Shown: positions 1 to 31,460 of the stretch, piece by piece
How positions within the stretch are numbered: position 1 is the stretch's first letter
How the letters are laid out: each line of letters starts with the position of its first letter
NCBI GenBank assembly: GCA_037975125.1
Contig: CM075852.1
Coordinates: 12,891,814 to 12,955,813 of the forward strand
Length of the DNA stretch: 64,000 bases
Reading direction: 5' to 3'
Source: Latrodectus hesperus
Taxonomy: Eukaryota; Arthropoda; Arachnida; Araneae; Theridiidae
Notes under the pieces: model-generated
What the model was told of the DNA's origin: nothing
Databases searched by the model: none
Seen by the model: only the letters and a program-made list of their open reading frames with translations
Made by a program: the position numbers and the translations under genes

Positions 1-890
1 AGTCAAGAACATGTTCAGGGAAGGCCTGTTAGCTCGGCATTTTGTGCATAATGAGTAGGTCTTCCTCCCCTCTAAAAATGAGAGACTTTTTGTTTGGCCG
101 CTTTTGAGTCTTGCTATTGCAGTTTGGGTGTTGCAGTTGAGACTGAATGGTGATCCAGGTTCGCTGCTCCCATACCAGGGGTGCCTGGGTGGGTTTCTCC
201 ATTCCTTCGAAATATCACAAACGACTTTGGAATGAAGTTCTGCAAAGGTTAGGGCTGTGTGAGAAGGTGGAGAATGGCTGTAGCTCTGCTTCGTCTAAGT
301 GATCCGCTTGCTTATTGCCATAGATGTCAGCGTGGGATGGAATTCACTGAAAATGAACATCGTGTTGCTTTGAGATATCTTTTAGCTGAAGAAGAATAGA
401 AATGCTGGTTTTATCACCAACTGTGAACAGGTTTTGAAGGTGCTGAAGGGCACTGCGACTGTCAAAAAGAATCCAGAGGTCTCCGAAGTCACATTCATTG
501 CGAATAGTCTGAAGACCATGTTCTATTGCTATGAGTTCACTTTTAAAAACAGAAGAAGAATCAGGGTTACGGAGAAAGAAGGATAGTTTTTCTTCTGGTT
601 TCTCTATGTAGATACCACTGCCTGCGTTGTCAATTCAGTTTGCTACCATCTGTAAAGATTTTTATGGCGTCATCCGGGATTTTATTAATAACCTCCAATG
701 CCAACTGCTTAAGATGAGCTGGGATCAAGAGTTTCTTGCTGGCTGAAGTAGATAAACTGAGATAAAATTGGACTCTTGGGAGTCCTTCTGCTGGACTTAA
801 GCAAGATTTTAAGGAGTGAGGCTCAACATTATCAGAAGGTAAATGCAGAAGCTCAACGTGACTAAAGGGGCTGTTTTTCTTCAGTCGCTG
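1..890 (-). pseudogene. Non-LTR retrotransposon relic, RNase H end of ORF2
   Basis: Read on the minus strand, broken frames give an RNase H domain in the expected order: KIFTDGSKL (about 640-670), SELIAIEHGL (about 520-550), WILFDSRSALQHL (about 440-480) and SHADIYGNKQADHL (about 290-330). These supply the D-E-D-D metal ligands. The frame shifts just after the DGSK motif, and a stop replaces the Trp before SHAD, so the copy is dead. The relic runs off the left edge. The family resembles arthropod jockey/I-type LINEs that carry RNase H after the reverse transcriptase, and it differs in sequence from the copy at 12.4-14.6 kb. Confidence 0.7.
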
Positions 891-1279
891 ATTGTTTCGC
901 TAGTTGTTTAGATACACGGATGTTTTGTTATGCAAAAAAAGGATAAGTAATGATACTCAATGGTTTACCATATATTTGTAAAAGTTGTTTAATTTTCTTC
1001 AGCGTTCATTACTACACTTTAAATTGAGAAAAGAAAGTAAAATCAAATAAAAATCATTTTGATAAGTTGAGCATGTTTAAAAATTCTAGTAAGAATTTCA
1101 TACTTTAATTAATTTGAAAACATTTTTTACTAAATGAATAATGTATTGGACATTCTTGTTTTAATTAGCTTTTCGTGTTTCTTAAAATTAATTTAAATTA
1201 TTTATAATTGAAAAATTTACCAGTTTAATGGTGCTTAAATCTTTTTTACAAACACGCACATTAGAGAATTAAGACATTG

Positions 1280-3190
1280 TAGAGGTTATTAAAAATGTTC
1301 GCAATTCACACACACATTCAAACTTTCAGGAGAAAAGTTCTTGAAATTACAGCACTGCACATATCACCAGACTTTAATCCATCTGAAGAACTCATGAAAA
1401 AAATTTTTTCTAACAACACTCCTACCATTATTGAAGGTAATCTAAATGCTAAAAATATTTTCTGGAGATCAAATGAATAGATCAAATGAAAGCGGAAAAA
1501 TTGTTTTAATTAAAAAATATTTTTTACTTCAAAAGAAAATGCGTTAAGTTCCGACTATATTTAATCGTAGACCAGAGATCCATGATATATTTCTTACAAG
1601 TATATCATGAATCTCTGGTCTACCAAACATGTGTGGTAGATCTCTGGTCTTTTCAATTAAATAATGATGTTATTAACTATTTCTCATCTGACCATCTTCC
1701 AACCTTTACAGTAATTGCAAACTCTAAAAAAGAAAAATAATAAAAACTTTTAAACAACGGATTGGGATTTATTTTACGATTTTCTTGAAACACAATAGTA
1801 GAATTTGGTGATCTATTAAGTAAAGAAAACATTGAAGAAATCAAATTTAATCAATTGTATAATTGAACCACATAATAAATCTGCATGAAATAAGCAATAT
1901 ACATCAGATTGCATTACTTTTCTAAAGATATTAAAAACCTCACCAAATAAAGGAACTGGGTCAGTAAAAATCTAAGATCATATAATTAAAGCGAAGTCAA
2001 CAAATTTTTGGCGCTATAATGAAAAAAATTCCACATAATTATTATCTACAAAATTTTAGAGGAAATAAGGATTATAAAGTCAATAACCTTAATATCCAAG
2101 ACAACACAATATGGAAAATTACTGGAAAACTTAAGGAAAATATATCATATTGTTAGAGCTCTACATAGTACAAATGGCCTAGTTTACTCCGAAAAAGACA
2201 AGACATCTTGGAATTTCAATTTACTTAAAACATTGAACCAAGTAATGGCCAAGAAAGGAAAAATATTCATGGAAATAAAATTTACTTCAGAGAAAATCAT
2301 TTTTCTATTACAAATGAAAAAATTGAAATTGAAGAAGTGTGTTAAATATTAATAAGGGAAACCTCAACTTAATAGAAGAAATGCCTCAGGATTTAATGTA
2401 GTATCGAACAAAATGATTAAATATTTCCAATGCACTGCATATGTGCATTTAATGAAAATCTTTAATCTCTGTCTATGCATAAAATTGGTTTACGATGAAA
2501 CTTTTTTCATCCTTTTAGAAAATTAATAGCCTATAATAGAACTTGTAATAGAAACCAAACTCAGATCAGGTAATTCACAGCAATTACAGGACAATTAGCC
2601 TCCTTTTTGTGCTCTGAGAAACATTTTAAGAAAATCATATGAAACAGAACTCAATTCTTTTTAAATGTTGTTCTTGTAGAGAACTATGGATTTAAACATG
2701 ACCACTGAACAACATTTCTGAGATTTCTGGTGCTTGTTAGACCAAGTTTACACTTTAAAATCATCTGCCGTGCTATTAATTGATTTAAGAAAAAATCCGA
2801 TAAAGTTTGGTGTTGGCTTCATAACCAAATGTATTTAATTAATCTTTCCTTTGTACATAACTTTTCTCATTTATTTCCACATTGATCGAAGAAAATTTAA
2901 AATAAAATGCAAAACTCACTTTTGTACAGACCGAAAACCACAAGCAGGTGTTCCACAAGGAAGCGCTCTATATTTAATTTATACCACATTGAAAGAGAAA
3001 ACCCTATCTCTATAGTTGGATTTTATGCAGAGTTCACCGAGATTACCACTAAATCGAAATATATTAATAATGCTGTACAAAATTTACAAGATAAAATGGA
3101 CAACTTTGAAGAATAGAGTGAAAACTAGAAAGTAAATATAAACATTAAAAAATAGAAACTTCTACTAATAAAAAAGAAAAGTTACCAACA
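1280..3190 (+). pseudogene. Decayed jockey-like LINE: endonuclease and reverse transcriptase fragments
   Basis: Scattered frames on the plus strand fit the order of a non-LTR ORF2. At 1345-1475 there is an endonuclease piece, SPDFNPSEELMKKIF... then NTPTIIEGNLNAKNIFWRS, matching the usual G-D-L-N-A-K motif with D changed to N. Around 1680-1790 comes SHLPTFTVIANSKKK-like sequence. Near 2940-3170 lies the RT palm, with a broken GVPQGSALSPLLY-like stretch and then SKYINNAVQNLQDKMDNFEE (about 3050-3110) and a WKVNI tail. Many stops and frameshifts mark it as old. The region between is AT-rich and only weakly recognisable. Confidence 0.6.
1568..1622. repeat. Short inverted repeat inside LINE relic
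   Basis: Arms 1568-1589 and 1601-1622 match at 21 of 22 positions around an 11-base spacer. A third partial copy of the arm (AGATCTCTGGTCT) follows near 1637-1650. This looks like a local inverted duplication within the decayed endonuclease-RT linker. Confidence 0.7.
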
Positions 3191-3365
3191 GCCTCATCCT
3201 TTTTGATTAAATTGTGCTAATTTCCAATAACAATTTTCTATAAAATTTAAGCAAAAATATTAAACAATTTTCAATACCCTGAACTTGTTAAGAGCAATAA
3301 ACTAAACAAAAATAATCTTATAATTACTAATAGCAATAAAGAAAATGAGGCCTTTTAAAGATTAT

Positions 3366-3609
3366 GGCACATGTGCCTTATAATCCATGACTCCAAATTC
3401 TGAGATTGACCATTTTTTTAGCGGATTTTCTTATGTATCTGGCAACCTTGTTTTTATTACGTCATACATATGGAGACCTAGAAGAATTATGCGGAAAATT
3501 CTATTTTGGTAACCCTAGTATTTACGTCATCGCGCACGATTCGTTATCTTGGCAAGATTTCTTCATCACCAAAAAAATTCGGAATCATGGATTTTACGGC
3601 ACTTGTGCC
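3366..3609 (+). mobile_element. MITE copy A (GGCACAG family)
   Basis: One copy of a roughly 245-260 bp non-coding element whose ends are inverted repeats starting GGCACA and ending TGTGCC. Flanks AAGATTAT (3358-3365) and AAGATGAT (3610-3617) look like an 8-bp target duplication with one mismatch. The inside holds the family hallmarks: a GCGGATTTTCTTATGTATCTGGCAACC block, an ATTACGTCATA block, and CCCTAGTATTTACGTCATCG. The short ORF across it is incidental. Confidence 0.8.
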
Positions 3610-5045
3610 AAGATGATCTTGCCTTTTAAGTAAGTTTTTAAAATTAAATATGAGCGATGGAAAGGTTGTCTGGAATATTGTATAAAATCTATATTCACGC
3701 ACATATCGTAAGCATGAACAATATTTCCGAGACTGAAATGGAAAGATTAAATAAAATGTCAGATCTAAACACTGTTGAAAATTGACTAACTCTCTTTTGT
3801 TTGTTAGAAATAATGGTATTCTGAGAAATTTGAAAATGAAAACAGTAGATTAGCCAGCTAGATTAGTAGTATTATATTGCTTTATTTAATAAAAACTTTT
3901 ATAGAAAACAAAGCGTAGCATTAATGCTGATTTTAATGATTTATTTGAAAAGTACATGTTTGTTTAAAGAAGTCACCAAAATCATGACTCATGGCCGTCA
4001 TTTACACTTTTGATGATACTCTTTTAGAATAGTTCTTCCAGGTTACAAAATGTTTGGATTTATCCATTATATTCAACATTACATATACTCGTTCTAATCT
4101 GAACCAAATGTGAGTATCTTCAAAAATTTATAATTTAAATTGGTCAACGTAAATTATGAAATTTTCACTTAATGTAGTTCTAAAGATGATGATAAAAGAG
4201 TAAAAGCTGTGTTCTAGCCAACATTCGGGTTCAAAGAGTTTTTGAGTGTTAATTTATTATTTTTTTGTTTTTTGAATGTTTGAGAATGTTAACTTAATTT
4301 TAATCAAACCGTTCTCCAAAAATCTCGCCAAGAAAATTTTTTTATCATATTACTAAAGTCGCCAAGCTCTTTCAAGACTTACAGTCATTTTTCAGCTTTA
4401 AAGACTATTATTTTCTCTGTATAAATATATCAGACGATAATTTCACAAATCAAAGAATAACAACACAGCAAAACAATTAGTTAAACTGAAATATAAAACT
4501 GTAAAACATGAAATTGAAAAAAAAATACATTATAGTTTCATTTAAATAGTTAGTTAAACTAAAATAGGAAACATTGTGAAGTATATGTTTTATATTTCAG
4601 TCTAATAAGCTTAATAACCAGAAAGCTTCGTCCCATCCTAGGACTAACGTGGTGCAAATTATAACGATTTAAGCTAAATTTTTTTCTAGATTTACACACA
4701 TGATTTATAATTTTTTATGTATATATATGAATCAAACCTGTAAGATGCATTCAATAATTTTTTTAATTTAAAAGTAAAGTTAAGAATTCTCAAAACACAA
4801 CAACAAAAGGAAATAAAAATTCATTTGATACTCAAAATGAAGTAATAAAACTATGTGAAAGTACACATTCTTTTTACAAACTTGTTTAATCGACAGCAGT
4901 TCTAAATAAATACAATTAAGGCTGATTCTCAATGTGTGGAAATTAACTGTATAATCTTACGAAAAATGCAGTGACTAAATAAAAAGAAAGAGACAATATT
5001 GCTCAAATACACTCGATGATATTTCAAACTGTGTTAAGTTAATGA

Positions 5046-23496
<18,451 letters not shown>

Positions 23497-24104
23497 AATG
23501 GGTCAACTAGTTCCTAAGCAAAATTCTTCATTCTACAAAAAGACAAATATGAAACATTGTCAAGTCGATAATTATAAAAACAAATATCATAAAATATTAA
23601 AACATGGAGTACATTTCACAAATTATAAGAGCTTTTTTTTACCCTCAAGTAACATTCAGTAGTTGGCATTTTCTTTTTCATTTTAGTAATTATCTTTTAC
23701 ACGAAGTTAATAAATTCAATGAGGAAAATCTTATCAGTGAGAGAGAACTCTATTCAAAGTGTCACAATGAAATAACTAGCATGCAACTGAATGTTAAAAA
23801 TATTGATTAAACTTGCTCACCATTGAAATATTCCTTTAAAAAAATTTTCAATGATGAGAATTTTTCGAATGATTTTAAATAAGACTGTAGGCACGTTTTA
23901 AACATTATATACAATAATACTTATGAAAAAATGTGTAAGAATATTATATTTTCAGAAATCTCTCAAGTGAAATTCTTTTTAATCCATTATAAAACGGATC
24001 AGAATGGAATTAAAATAATTTTACAAATTACAAAGTAAACAAGAAAGTCCTTGCCATTTTTAATGACCCAAAAGAACATGATCGACAGAAAGTGCAACCT
24101 ATTG

Positions 24105-24506
24105 TTAGTCCTCGAAGTAATCACCATCGGCATTCAGCACCTTCTGCCAACGTGTCTCCAGTTGCGCAATCTCCTTGCAGTAAAATTTGGTGGTTTGAGA
24201 AGCAAAGAAGTCCGTGAGTGCTTGGCGCAAGTCTGTTTCATTGGTTAAGGATTTTCCATGAAGATGATTGCTTAAGGAAGGAAGGGTCATAATCTGATGG
24301 TGGAAGGTCAGGTGAGTAAGAAGGATGGCACAAAATCTCCCAACCAAATCAATGTATGCATTCCTGGTCACCCACGCGACAAGCGGCCATGCGTTATCGG
24401 ACAAGAACAGTACATCCTTGCAGTTAACTAGTGCTAACAGGTCCGCAATGATCGTTTGGCTCTCTGGTATTAACTCATAGTGAACCATTTGACGACTAGT
24501 CCACAA
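24105..24506 (-). pseudogene. mariner transposase C-terminal fragment
   Basis: Open frame of about 133 codons, C-terminal half of a mariner transposase. It retains the DNA-x-P motif as SDNAWP but frameshifts out of the PPYSPDL-x-PSD segment and back again near SNHLHGKSLTNETDLRQA. No functional catalytic triad is possible. Confidence 0.75.
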
Positions 24507-24723
24507 ACACTAGCTTCATCACAGAGGGACAAATCTCTCGACCTAAATTTGTGAAATCACTGCCTTGTTGTACATTCATTCACAGTACTATCTCCCAATG
24601 TTTGACATAATCGGCGACTTGATGCAGCAGCTGTTAATTCCACTTTGAAATCGTAACGCAAATAACACGAAATAGCTCCTTCGATACGTCCATTTCTCTT
24701 CGCTATTGTACGAGTTGCGATTG

Positions 24724-24996
24724 CCGTCCAACTTATCTAGAGGTCAGGGTGTCTGACGGCGGATAGGGAGGTCCTGGGTTCGAATCCCAGTTCGGGCATG
24801 GATGTAATTCCTCTATCTATCCTGTCTTTGTCCTTTCCTTGTATGAATGGGTTGTGAATGGTTGCCTACCCTATAAACGGGTACCTATGGCATGTGTGTA
24901 CTCAGGAAGTCGGATTCCACACCAAAATATGCTTCAGTTGGAAAAGTGGAGCAGCGCACTCCATAATGCAAGCCTAACTGGCACACGACAACAACA
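24724..24996 (+). mobile_element. tRNA-derived SINE, family 4, inside mariner
   Basis: The head has TCTAGAGGTCAGGGTG (A-box region) and GGGTTCGAATCCCAG (B box). The body has CTGTCTTTGTCCTTTCCTTG and CCTATAAACGGGTACCTATGG, and the tail is ACGACAACAACA. Flanks ACGAGTTGCGATTG (24710-24723) and ACGAGTTACGATTG (24997-25010) are a 14-bp target duplication with one mismatch, lying within the 5' leader of the mariner. Confidence 0.9.
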
Positions 24997-25049
24997 ACGA
25001 GTTACGATTGGAAAATGTCGTGTTATCCAGATATTTTACGAAATTTTTT

Positions 25050-27690
25050 GAAAGTAATCATTATTTCTTCATTTGTCATGGATTTAGTGTCCATGTTGCA
25101 GTTAGAAAAGATCACTACGACTAATTGGTATTTTTTAAATTACAATTTTCTTTAATTAAGTTCATTATTAACGCATATGTTTGCATGCAGAACCTACATA
25201 ATTAATGTCTGCTAGTTTGAATCATACAGTTTTAGGTTTTTTGGGGGATTCATATGAAATTTAGAATAATTCTCTCACCATTTAAAAGTAATAACTAAAT
25301 TGATAAAGTGTCGTTATAATTATGTTCTTTGATAAGGGTTGGGCATAGAATAAGCGAAAGCAAGGCATAAGTATATACTTCAGAAATTGTTTAAATTACT
25401 TCAATAAAAATTTACACGGATTTAAAAGGAAAAAAGATCGTTATATGCAAGTCTTGATTAATCTAAATGAAATTTCTTACAGATGTTCCATATTATTTTG
25501 GAGAAGTAACAAAGGTTATATGAATTTCTCAGCCATAAAAAATGAATATGAAAATAAATTCCTAATATTTTATGCAATTTAAGAATACTTTTAATTTGAA
25601 AAGCGATTTTTGATTTGAAAATTCTTTGAATGATTCAATGATATGGCTGTGCCTCTTTATTTTTGATGTCATGTTCCTTCCTCTTTCTATTTTGATTAAG
25701 ATGGAAATAACCACAAATAGTGGAATTTATTTGTATAAAATTGTAGGAATTAGAAACATGAAATTTGTTATGCACTTTTTGATATTGATGAATTTGCAAT
25801 TTACGGCCACATTGAGACAAGCATCAGCGCATCCTATTGGCATTAAAACTACGTTAATATTTAGTTACCATGGTGATTAAAAGAAGCGAATAACATTTTT
25901 TTAAATAAATGAGATCAAAATCAAGCCTACTGATTTTAATTTGCTTTACTAACAAGTGAAATATCGAATAGCAAACAGAGAAGTTGGAAATGGAAAAAGT
26001 ATTCTGTAAAAGTAAGACACAGACAAGATGACATTAGAACACATTAAACAAGATGAATTGTAAATAACTGACTCTCCCAAAGAAATATAAAAAAATTCAA
26101 AACAATTGATATTTGGTTTAAATAAATAGTTTTTGTTATTGACATAAGTTACATTAATTTTGATGCCCTCAAATCATGTTTCCGAAACATCAGCATTAGT
26201 AATGCGAAGAGAAATGTCTAAATATATATTCACAAAATGTAGATTTCTAAGACGATTTTATAAAATTCAATATTACCAAGATGATTTAAAATAATTCAGA
26301 TAAAGTGGAAATTTAAGTTTCAGTGTCAACAGTGCAAAGGTACATTGTATGTCAAATGTTGGCAATTTGGTTGAAGTAACTATTGTAACAGAGAAAATAT
26401 GATAGTTTTCATTCAACGTAGTCATTTCAAGCAAATTTATCTGCAAAATTTAAAATATTAGTAGCCTATAGTATTGAAATTATTTTTCTACAAGTCCTCA
26501 TTCATGCATTAATTGATGAAATTCAGTGTTATTTGTTTATTTTGTATATTATGAAACTAATATTCTTATTCAAAGGCAAATTTTGTGTTTTAATATTATC
26601 AAGAAGTCATATAAAGCAACTTTAGCAGTCGAATATCTTTATTTTATTGAAAATCTGAGATTAAAACTTTTATTTTTCACATTACAAGAATAGAAATTCT
26701 TTATTTTTTGATTCTTATTCATGCCATTGGGAAAAATAAACACTCAAATACTCTGAGTTCTTAAAAAACTAAATAATTAAGGTGATATATTTATTTATTG
26801 GATAATGTAACAACATATTTATTATTCTATCATGCAAAGTACATAAATTTGAATTTAAAATACTCTAAATATACCTCGTATATAAACTTTCTCAACAAAA
26901 CAATTTAGGAAAAAACTGGTTTTGCGGCGTATTTATTTTTGTGTTTTAAAAATCTTATCTTGCTAGCTGTAAATCTTTTTCTGGAAGTTGAAAATATCAG
27001 TACATATCTTTTAAAAAAGGAATGTCTGTCTCATATTTTTTACACATTTTTCAGTTTTTTATTCAAAGTGGAATGGGAAAATATCAGCCTTAACAGTTAT
27101 ATAGATTTTATTAATAAAAATCAAACTTCAGAAGAACCAACGAATATTTTTCATACAATTTTTTTAAAATAAGATATATTTAGTTCATTAAAGAAGTTTT
27201 TCTTAAACTGTTCCAAATATATTCACTTTTGCAAGAAAATTAATTTGAAAGGTTAAATTTTGAATAAATTACTTTCCAATCACTCTTAATTTTTTTTTTC
27301 ATTTTTCAGGAAAACTCACGATTAAAATGTACTAAATTGTTAAACTGTATTTGATATTTCAACAGGTAAATTATTAGACATAAAGTATATAAAATATTCC
27401 CTTTATTGATAAAAAATAGATTTGAAAAACTGTTTAAATAGATTTAGTTAGGCAATAAAAATGCCTAAAATAAAATAACTGTAATTAAAGAATTTTTCCA
27501 TAAGAAACTAAAAAAACGCTTGAAGTTATTATATCTATAAACTAGAGGACCAAGCCCATCAAGTACCAAGCTTTTGAGAAACGTGAGGATTAACAAAGAG
27601 TGTGTCTAGTTTTCGGAATAAAAACTTCGACTCAGAAAATCGATATTTATTATTTATTTATCTTTATTTATAACATTGTTTTGAACTGGA
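25050..27690. other. AT-rich stretch without recognised features
   Basis: Several 60-85 codon ORFs occur (for example 25626-25880 and 26939-27172). None shows a domain, signal or splice context that I recognise. Confidence 0.6.
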
Positions 27691-27706
27691 ATGAAGTTTC
27701 ATTTAT

Positions 27707-27917
27707 TTATTATATATATTCAGACTTGTATGCTTGATTCTTGAGATCCGCTTGTAAGTCTTCGTCGATAATAGGACAAATAGCACAATGACAGATGTAC
27801 AACCACAGAAGAATAACGAAGAAAACACCCAGGGCCACGGTGGGAATCGAACCCACACTCCTACGCTCTCAAGCGATTAGCGGAGTGATACTTTGACCAC
27901 TCAGCCACGGAGCGCCC
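27707..27917 (-). mobile_element. tRNA-derived SINE, family 1 (Ser-tRNA-like head)
   Basis: Reading the minus strand from 27917: a GGGCGCTCCGTGGCTGAGTGG head, a long variable-arm-like segment, GGGTTCGATTCCCACCGTGG (B box), then a body GGGTGTTTTCTTCGTTATTC and a tail near CAAGCATACAAGTCTG. Flanks AAGTTTCATTTAT at 27694-27706 and 27918-27930 are a perfect 13-bp target duplication. The tRNA-like head is SINE-borne, not a functional tRNA gene. Confidence 0.92.
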
Positions 27918-28097
27918 AAGTTTCATTTATAAATGTACTAAAAACGAGTCGAATGTGGCATAGAAAGCTTGGGAATTTCATTTAGTTACGAAATTATTAG
28001 ATGCTGAAGTTGGAACTCCTTTTTTAATCGCGTTTCAATGCATGTTCGATAGAGACGCATTGAGAAAAGCGAACACACGATGTTGCTGCTTTAAAAA

Positions 28098-28124
28098 AAA
28101 ATAAATAAATAAATAAATAAATAT
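28098..28124. repeat. (AAAT)n tract
   Basis: Short run of about six AAAT/AATA units in AT-rich sequence. Confidence 0.8.
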
Positions 28125-29493
28125 AAAAAACCGAAAAAATACAAATCGCTATTCTTTAAATTGTTATTAAATGGATTGTAGAAAGAAATGGGAGCCGTTT
28201 CCATTCATGTGTTTCATCAGTCTTCAGAAGTATTTATAGGGTGGTTCCTCTTTTACTATTTTAATTCATTAAAAACGGTTTTTACATAAAAACACAAAAC
28301 TAAAAATATATATACCATGCTTTTTCTCCTCCTTTTATTGGTAGATATCTAAAGAAAATTATAGCAAAATATTATACTATTTAATATACAAAATATTATG
28401 TTGTGTATGTAATATATTAATTCTAACTTAAGTTGAATCTAGTTATAAGATGTGGATATTACTAATAACTTTCAGCAAAAGGCAATTTACTGATTTTCAT
28501 TCAAAGACGTTTGTGAATAATTTTATCGAGATTCGATTCTGGAATACCTTGAAATATATAACAGTTTTATGTAACTACGTCAAAATGATAAATAGGTTAT
28601 AATGAACTATATGGTTCTGCGACTTCAGCGGAAAGGTAGTTCTCAATTGGCTGCTTATCACATTAATTTCCGTAAGAGATGATATTATCTCATTAGAACT
28701 GGTATTCATATTGTGATGATTTATTAGCATTTGTGTGTAATGATGACTCAAATTTCAACAAATTGACCAAATGCTTTATGTAAATTGCATTTCACATTCT
28801 CAAAACTATCTTAAAATTCTGAATGAGGTAACGCAATGTATCTTTTAAATTGAGTAATAGTGAAGATTTTAAAAAATGATTATTCTGATTTAATAAAAGA
28901 AGAAATTATTGATTTGTTTGGATTAATATATACATTTGTAAAGAAATTAAATTATAAAAAGGATAACATTTTGATATATTTTGTCTTGTGTAGTGTTCAA
29001 TTCTTAGAATATTAGGTATAAATCCATATCTTCAAGAGAAATCCAGCAAACATTTTAGTTTTCCACTGAAAATTCATAAATTAACGTCAAACAAACATGA
29101 ATTTTCCTTCAAATAAATAATTTTCTGTTATTATTTTTATTACATCTGCAATCAATTTATGTGAATTCTTAAAACTATCTAATAAAAAAATTCAAATTAA
29201 AATGATATATGTCGTCTATATGATAAGCTAAAGTACTAGACTCGAATGTTTATAAATAAGGATTTTTTAAAAATTTGTAATAAAAATTCTCAGAAATGAA
29301 AATGAAAATTTGGAGAAAAAAACAATGATTTAATCATAAATCTTACGTTGAGTGCAATCATGTAAATTAATATATTGTATTTATTATTTCGAGAATTTAT
29401 TTTATTATATTACTTTTATATTATCAAACATTTTTAATCATCATTATAGAAATTTTACATTTAATATGCAGTATTTAATATTATTTTCCCATT

Positions 29494-29496
<3 letters not shown>

Positions 29497-29570
<74 letters not shown>
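29497..29570. repeat. (AT)n microsatellite
   Basis: About 37 AT units without interruption; the Tyr-Ile ORF across it is an artefact. Confidence 0.98.
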
Positions 29571-29578
<8 letters not shown>

Positions 29579-30479
29579 AGAAATAGAATAAATTTTCCTT
29601 AAATACAATTTATTTACTACAATACAAAATTTCCAAATATTTCCTCATTTTACACGTACACTGAAGTCAATTAGTGGCCTAAAACCTCAAGTGTTAACGC
29701 ATTCTTAAGATCTTTCCTTAATTTTGAAAAACCTCGTAGTACACTCTATAAAGTCTCATTCAGTACAAAATAGAACAGAAAACAATTAACCATGATGAGG
29801 GTAACATCTACACTAAAAATGTATGATTTTAATTATTAATTAAATAATTATTTTTTGTAAATTATTTGTGCGTTATAATGCCTTATCACTCAACTGTAGA
29901 ACATTTCTCTAAATTAGACTATATAAATTATACTGAATTCAAATATAAAATACTATAATACAGTATAAAATACTATAATATATATATATGAAAGCAGTCC
30001 TTTTTTATTTTGAAGAGAATAGGTTGTGTGTTTGTACCCTGAGACTTAATTAAATGTTTGAATCGAATATATTCAATTAATAAAATATTTTGGATTTGAT
30101 AGGATTTTAACAACTTTGAAAATTATTTTCAGCTTAAAATTTCTTTATGATTTTGTGGAATGAATTTATTTGTGGGGTTCTTTTTTTGGCAGGAAAATTA
30201 TTGCCAAATCCACAAAATCAATAGAAAATAAAACAATTGCTTAATACACATCGTCGTGAAGTTAAAAACTTAAGTTCTATCTGATAACTATACATATGAT
30301 TATTATAGAGAGAGAAGCCAATCACTTGATACTTCCTTGGCTAGACATCTATTAATAAGAAATCTAAATAAAGTGCTGGCCAAACATTTTCTGTATCAAG
30401 GAAGATCGGTAGAACACGAACAACTTGTACTCTGTTCGCTCATTATCTTGTTGAAACACAGCGATTCACAAGATAAGAA

Positions 30480-31300
30480 AAAAACATAGAGCCACGGCAT
30501 TAAGCATCACAAAAACAAAAACATCACAAAAAACATTAAGCATCACAGCTCTTAGCATGGAAGAAATGCAACAGTTACTGTTCGAAATTTCAATAATGTA
30601 AATAAGAAGTGACCGAGACCAGTAGCCAGAGGCACTCAGTATTACAGAATGGTATTTACTATGCAGACTGCATCTTAGAATGCATGTATTTGTATGCTGA
30701 ATGTGCATTCTAACAATGTGTATTATGATGACACTAAGTATAATAGCACTGTAAAAAGAACTAGAATCCCACTAGAATGGGATATTATTCTTCTCTAGCA
30801 TCCACACACACACAAGCTTGTAGCTGTGTGTGTATAGAATCTTACGAAAAGGAGATATTATTCCTTTCTAGCATCCACACAGACACAAGCTTGTAGCTGA
30901 CGGCACCATTGAAGGTGCTACAGTATGTGATGCAATGCGAAGAGTATTCACTTGGCTGAATGTCTCTGACAATGTGTTATTCATGATAACATTAAGCATC
31001 ACAGCTCTGTAAAAAGAACTAGAATCCCATTGAAAGGGGATATTAAATTTTTCTAGCATCCACGCAAGCTTGTTGACAAGACCGCACCGTTGAAGGCGCT
31101 ACTCTATATAATGCAATGCGAAGAGTAGTATTATGCTGAATGTACTCTGACAGTGTATAGTATTCCTGATGACACTAAGTATCACAGCTCAGTAAAAAGA
31201 ACTAGAATCCATCTAAAACGGGATATTATTCCTTTCAAGCATCCACACACACAAGCTTGTATCTGATGGCACCATTGAAGGCGCTATTGTATGTAAAAAT
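30480..31300. repeat. Degenerate tandem array
   Basis: The landmark GTAAAAAGAACTAGAATCC recurs at 30751, 31009 and 31192. Each copy is followed by GGGATATTATTC-like sequence, then CTAGCATCCACAC, AAGCTTGTAGCTGA and GCACCATTGAAGG. The spacing is 258 and 183 bp; the longer interval contains an extra partial copy of the segment from GATATTATTC to CAAGCTTGTAGCT. Worn copies of the ATTAAGCATCACAGCTCT segment begin near 30510. The basic unit is about 180 bp. No coding function is evident. Confidence 0.85.
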
Positions 31301-31460
31301 ACAATGCATTATAAAAAATAGTCGAGGTTATGGTTACCGAATTGACAGTCGATGTATTTAGAAAAACTGTCGAACTTATTCCTGCAGGCGCTTGTTGTCT
31401 TGCAAACGATACCATTTTTTCCTTTAGCTCTCATGATGTGAGAGTCCGAATCAATTAAAG

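Larger units (their letters stand above)
24030..25042 (-). mobile_element. mariner element, internally deleted and split by a SINE
   Basis: The minus strand gives an N-terminal HTH region (RYDFKVELTAAASSRRLC, STVNECTTRQ*FHKFRSRDL; about 24530-24690) fused directly to the C-terminal half. In the latter LFLSDNAWPLVAWVTR (about 24380-24425) carries the second catalytic Asp. The CHPSYSPDLPPSDY segment is readable only in another frame. The intact-looking tail DLRQALTDFFASQTTKFY... then LETRWQKVLNADGDYFED ends at 24105. The first catalytic Asp is lost in the deletion. The 5' leader continues on the far side of the SINE (24997-25042). Outer ends are approximate because terminal repeats were not recognised. 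Confidence 0.75.

Noticed and set aside
30480..31300. Possible CRISPR-like array
   Set aside because: Long degenerate units in a eukaryotic setting, with no short identical repeats, regular spacers or cas genes.
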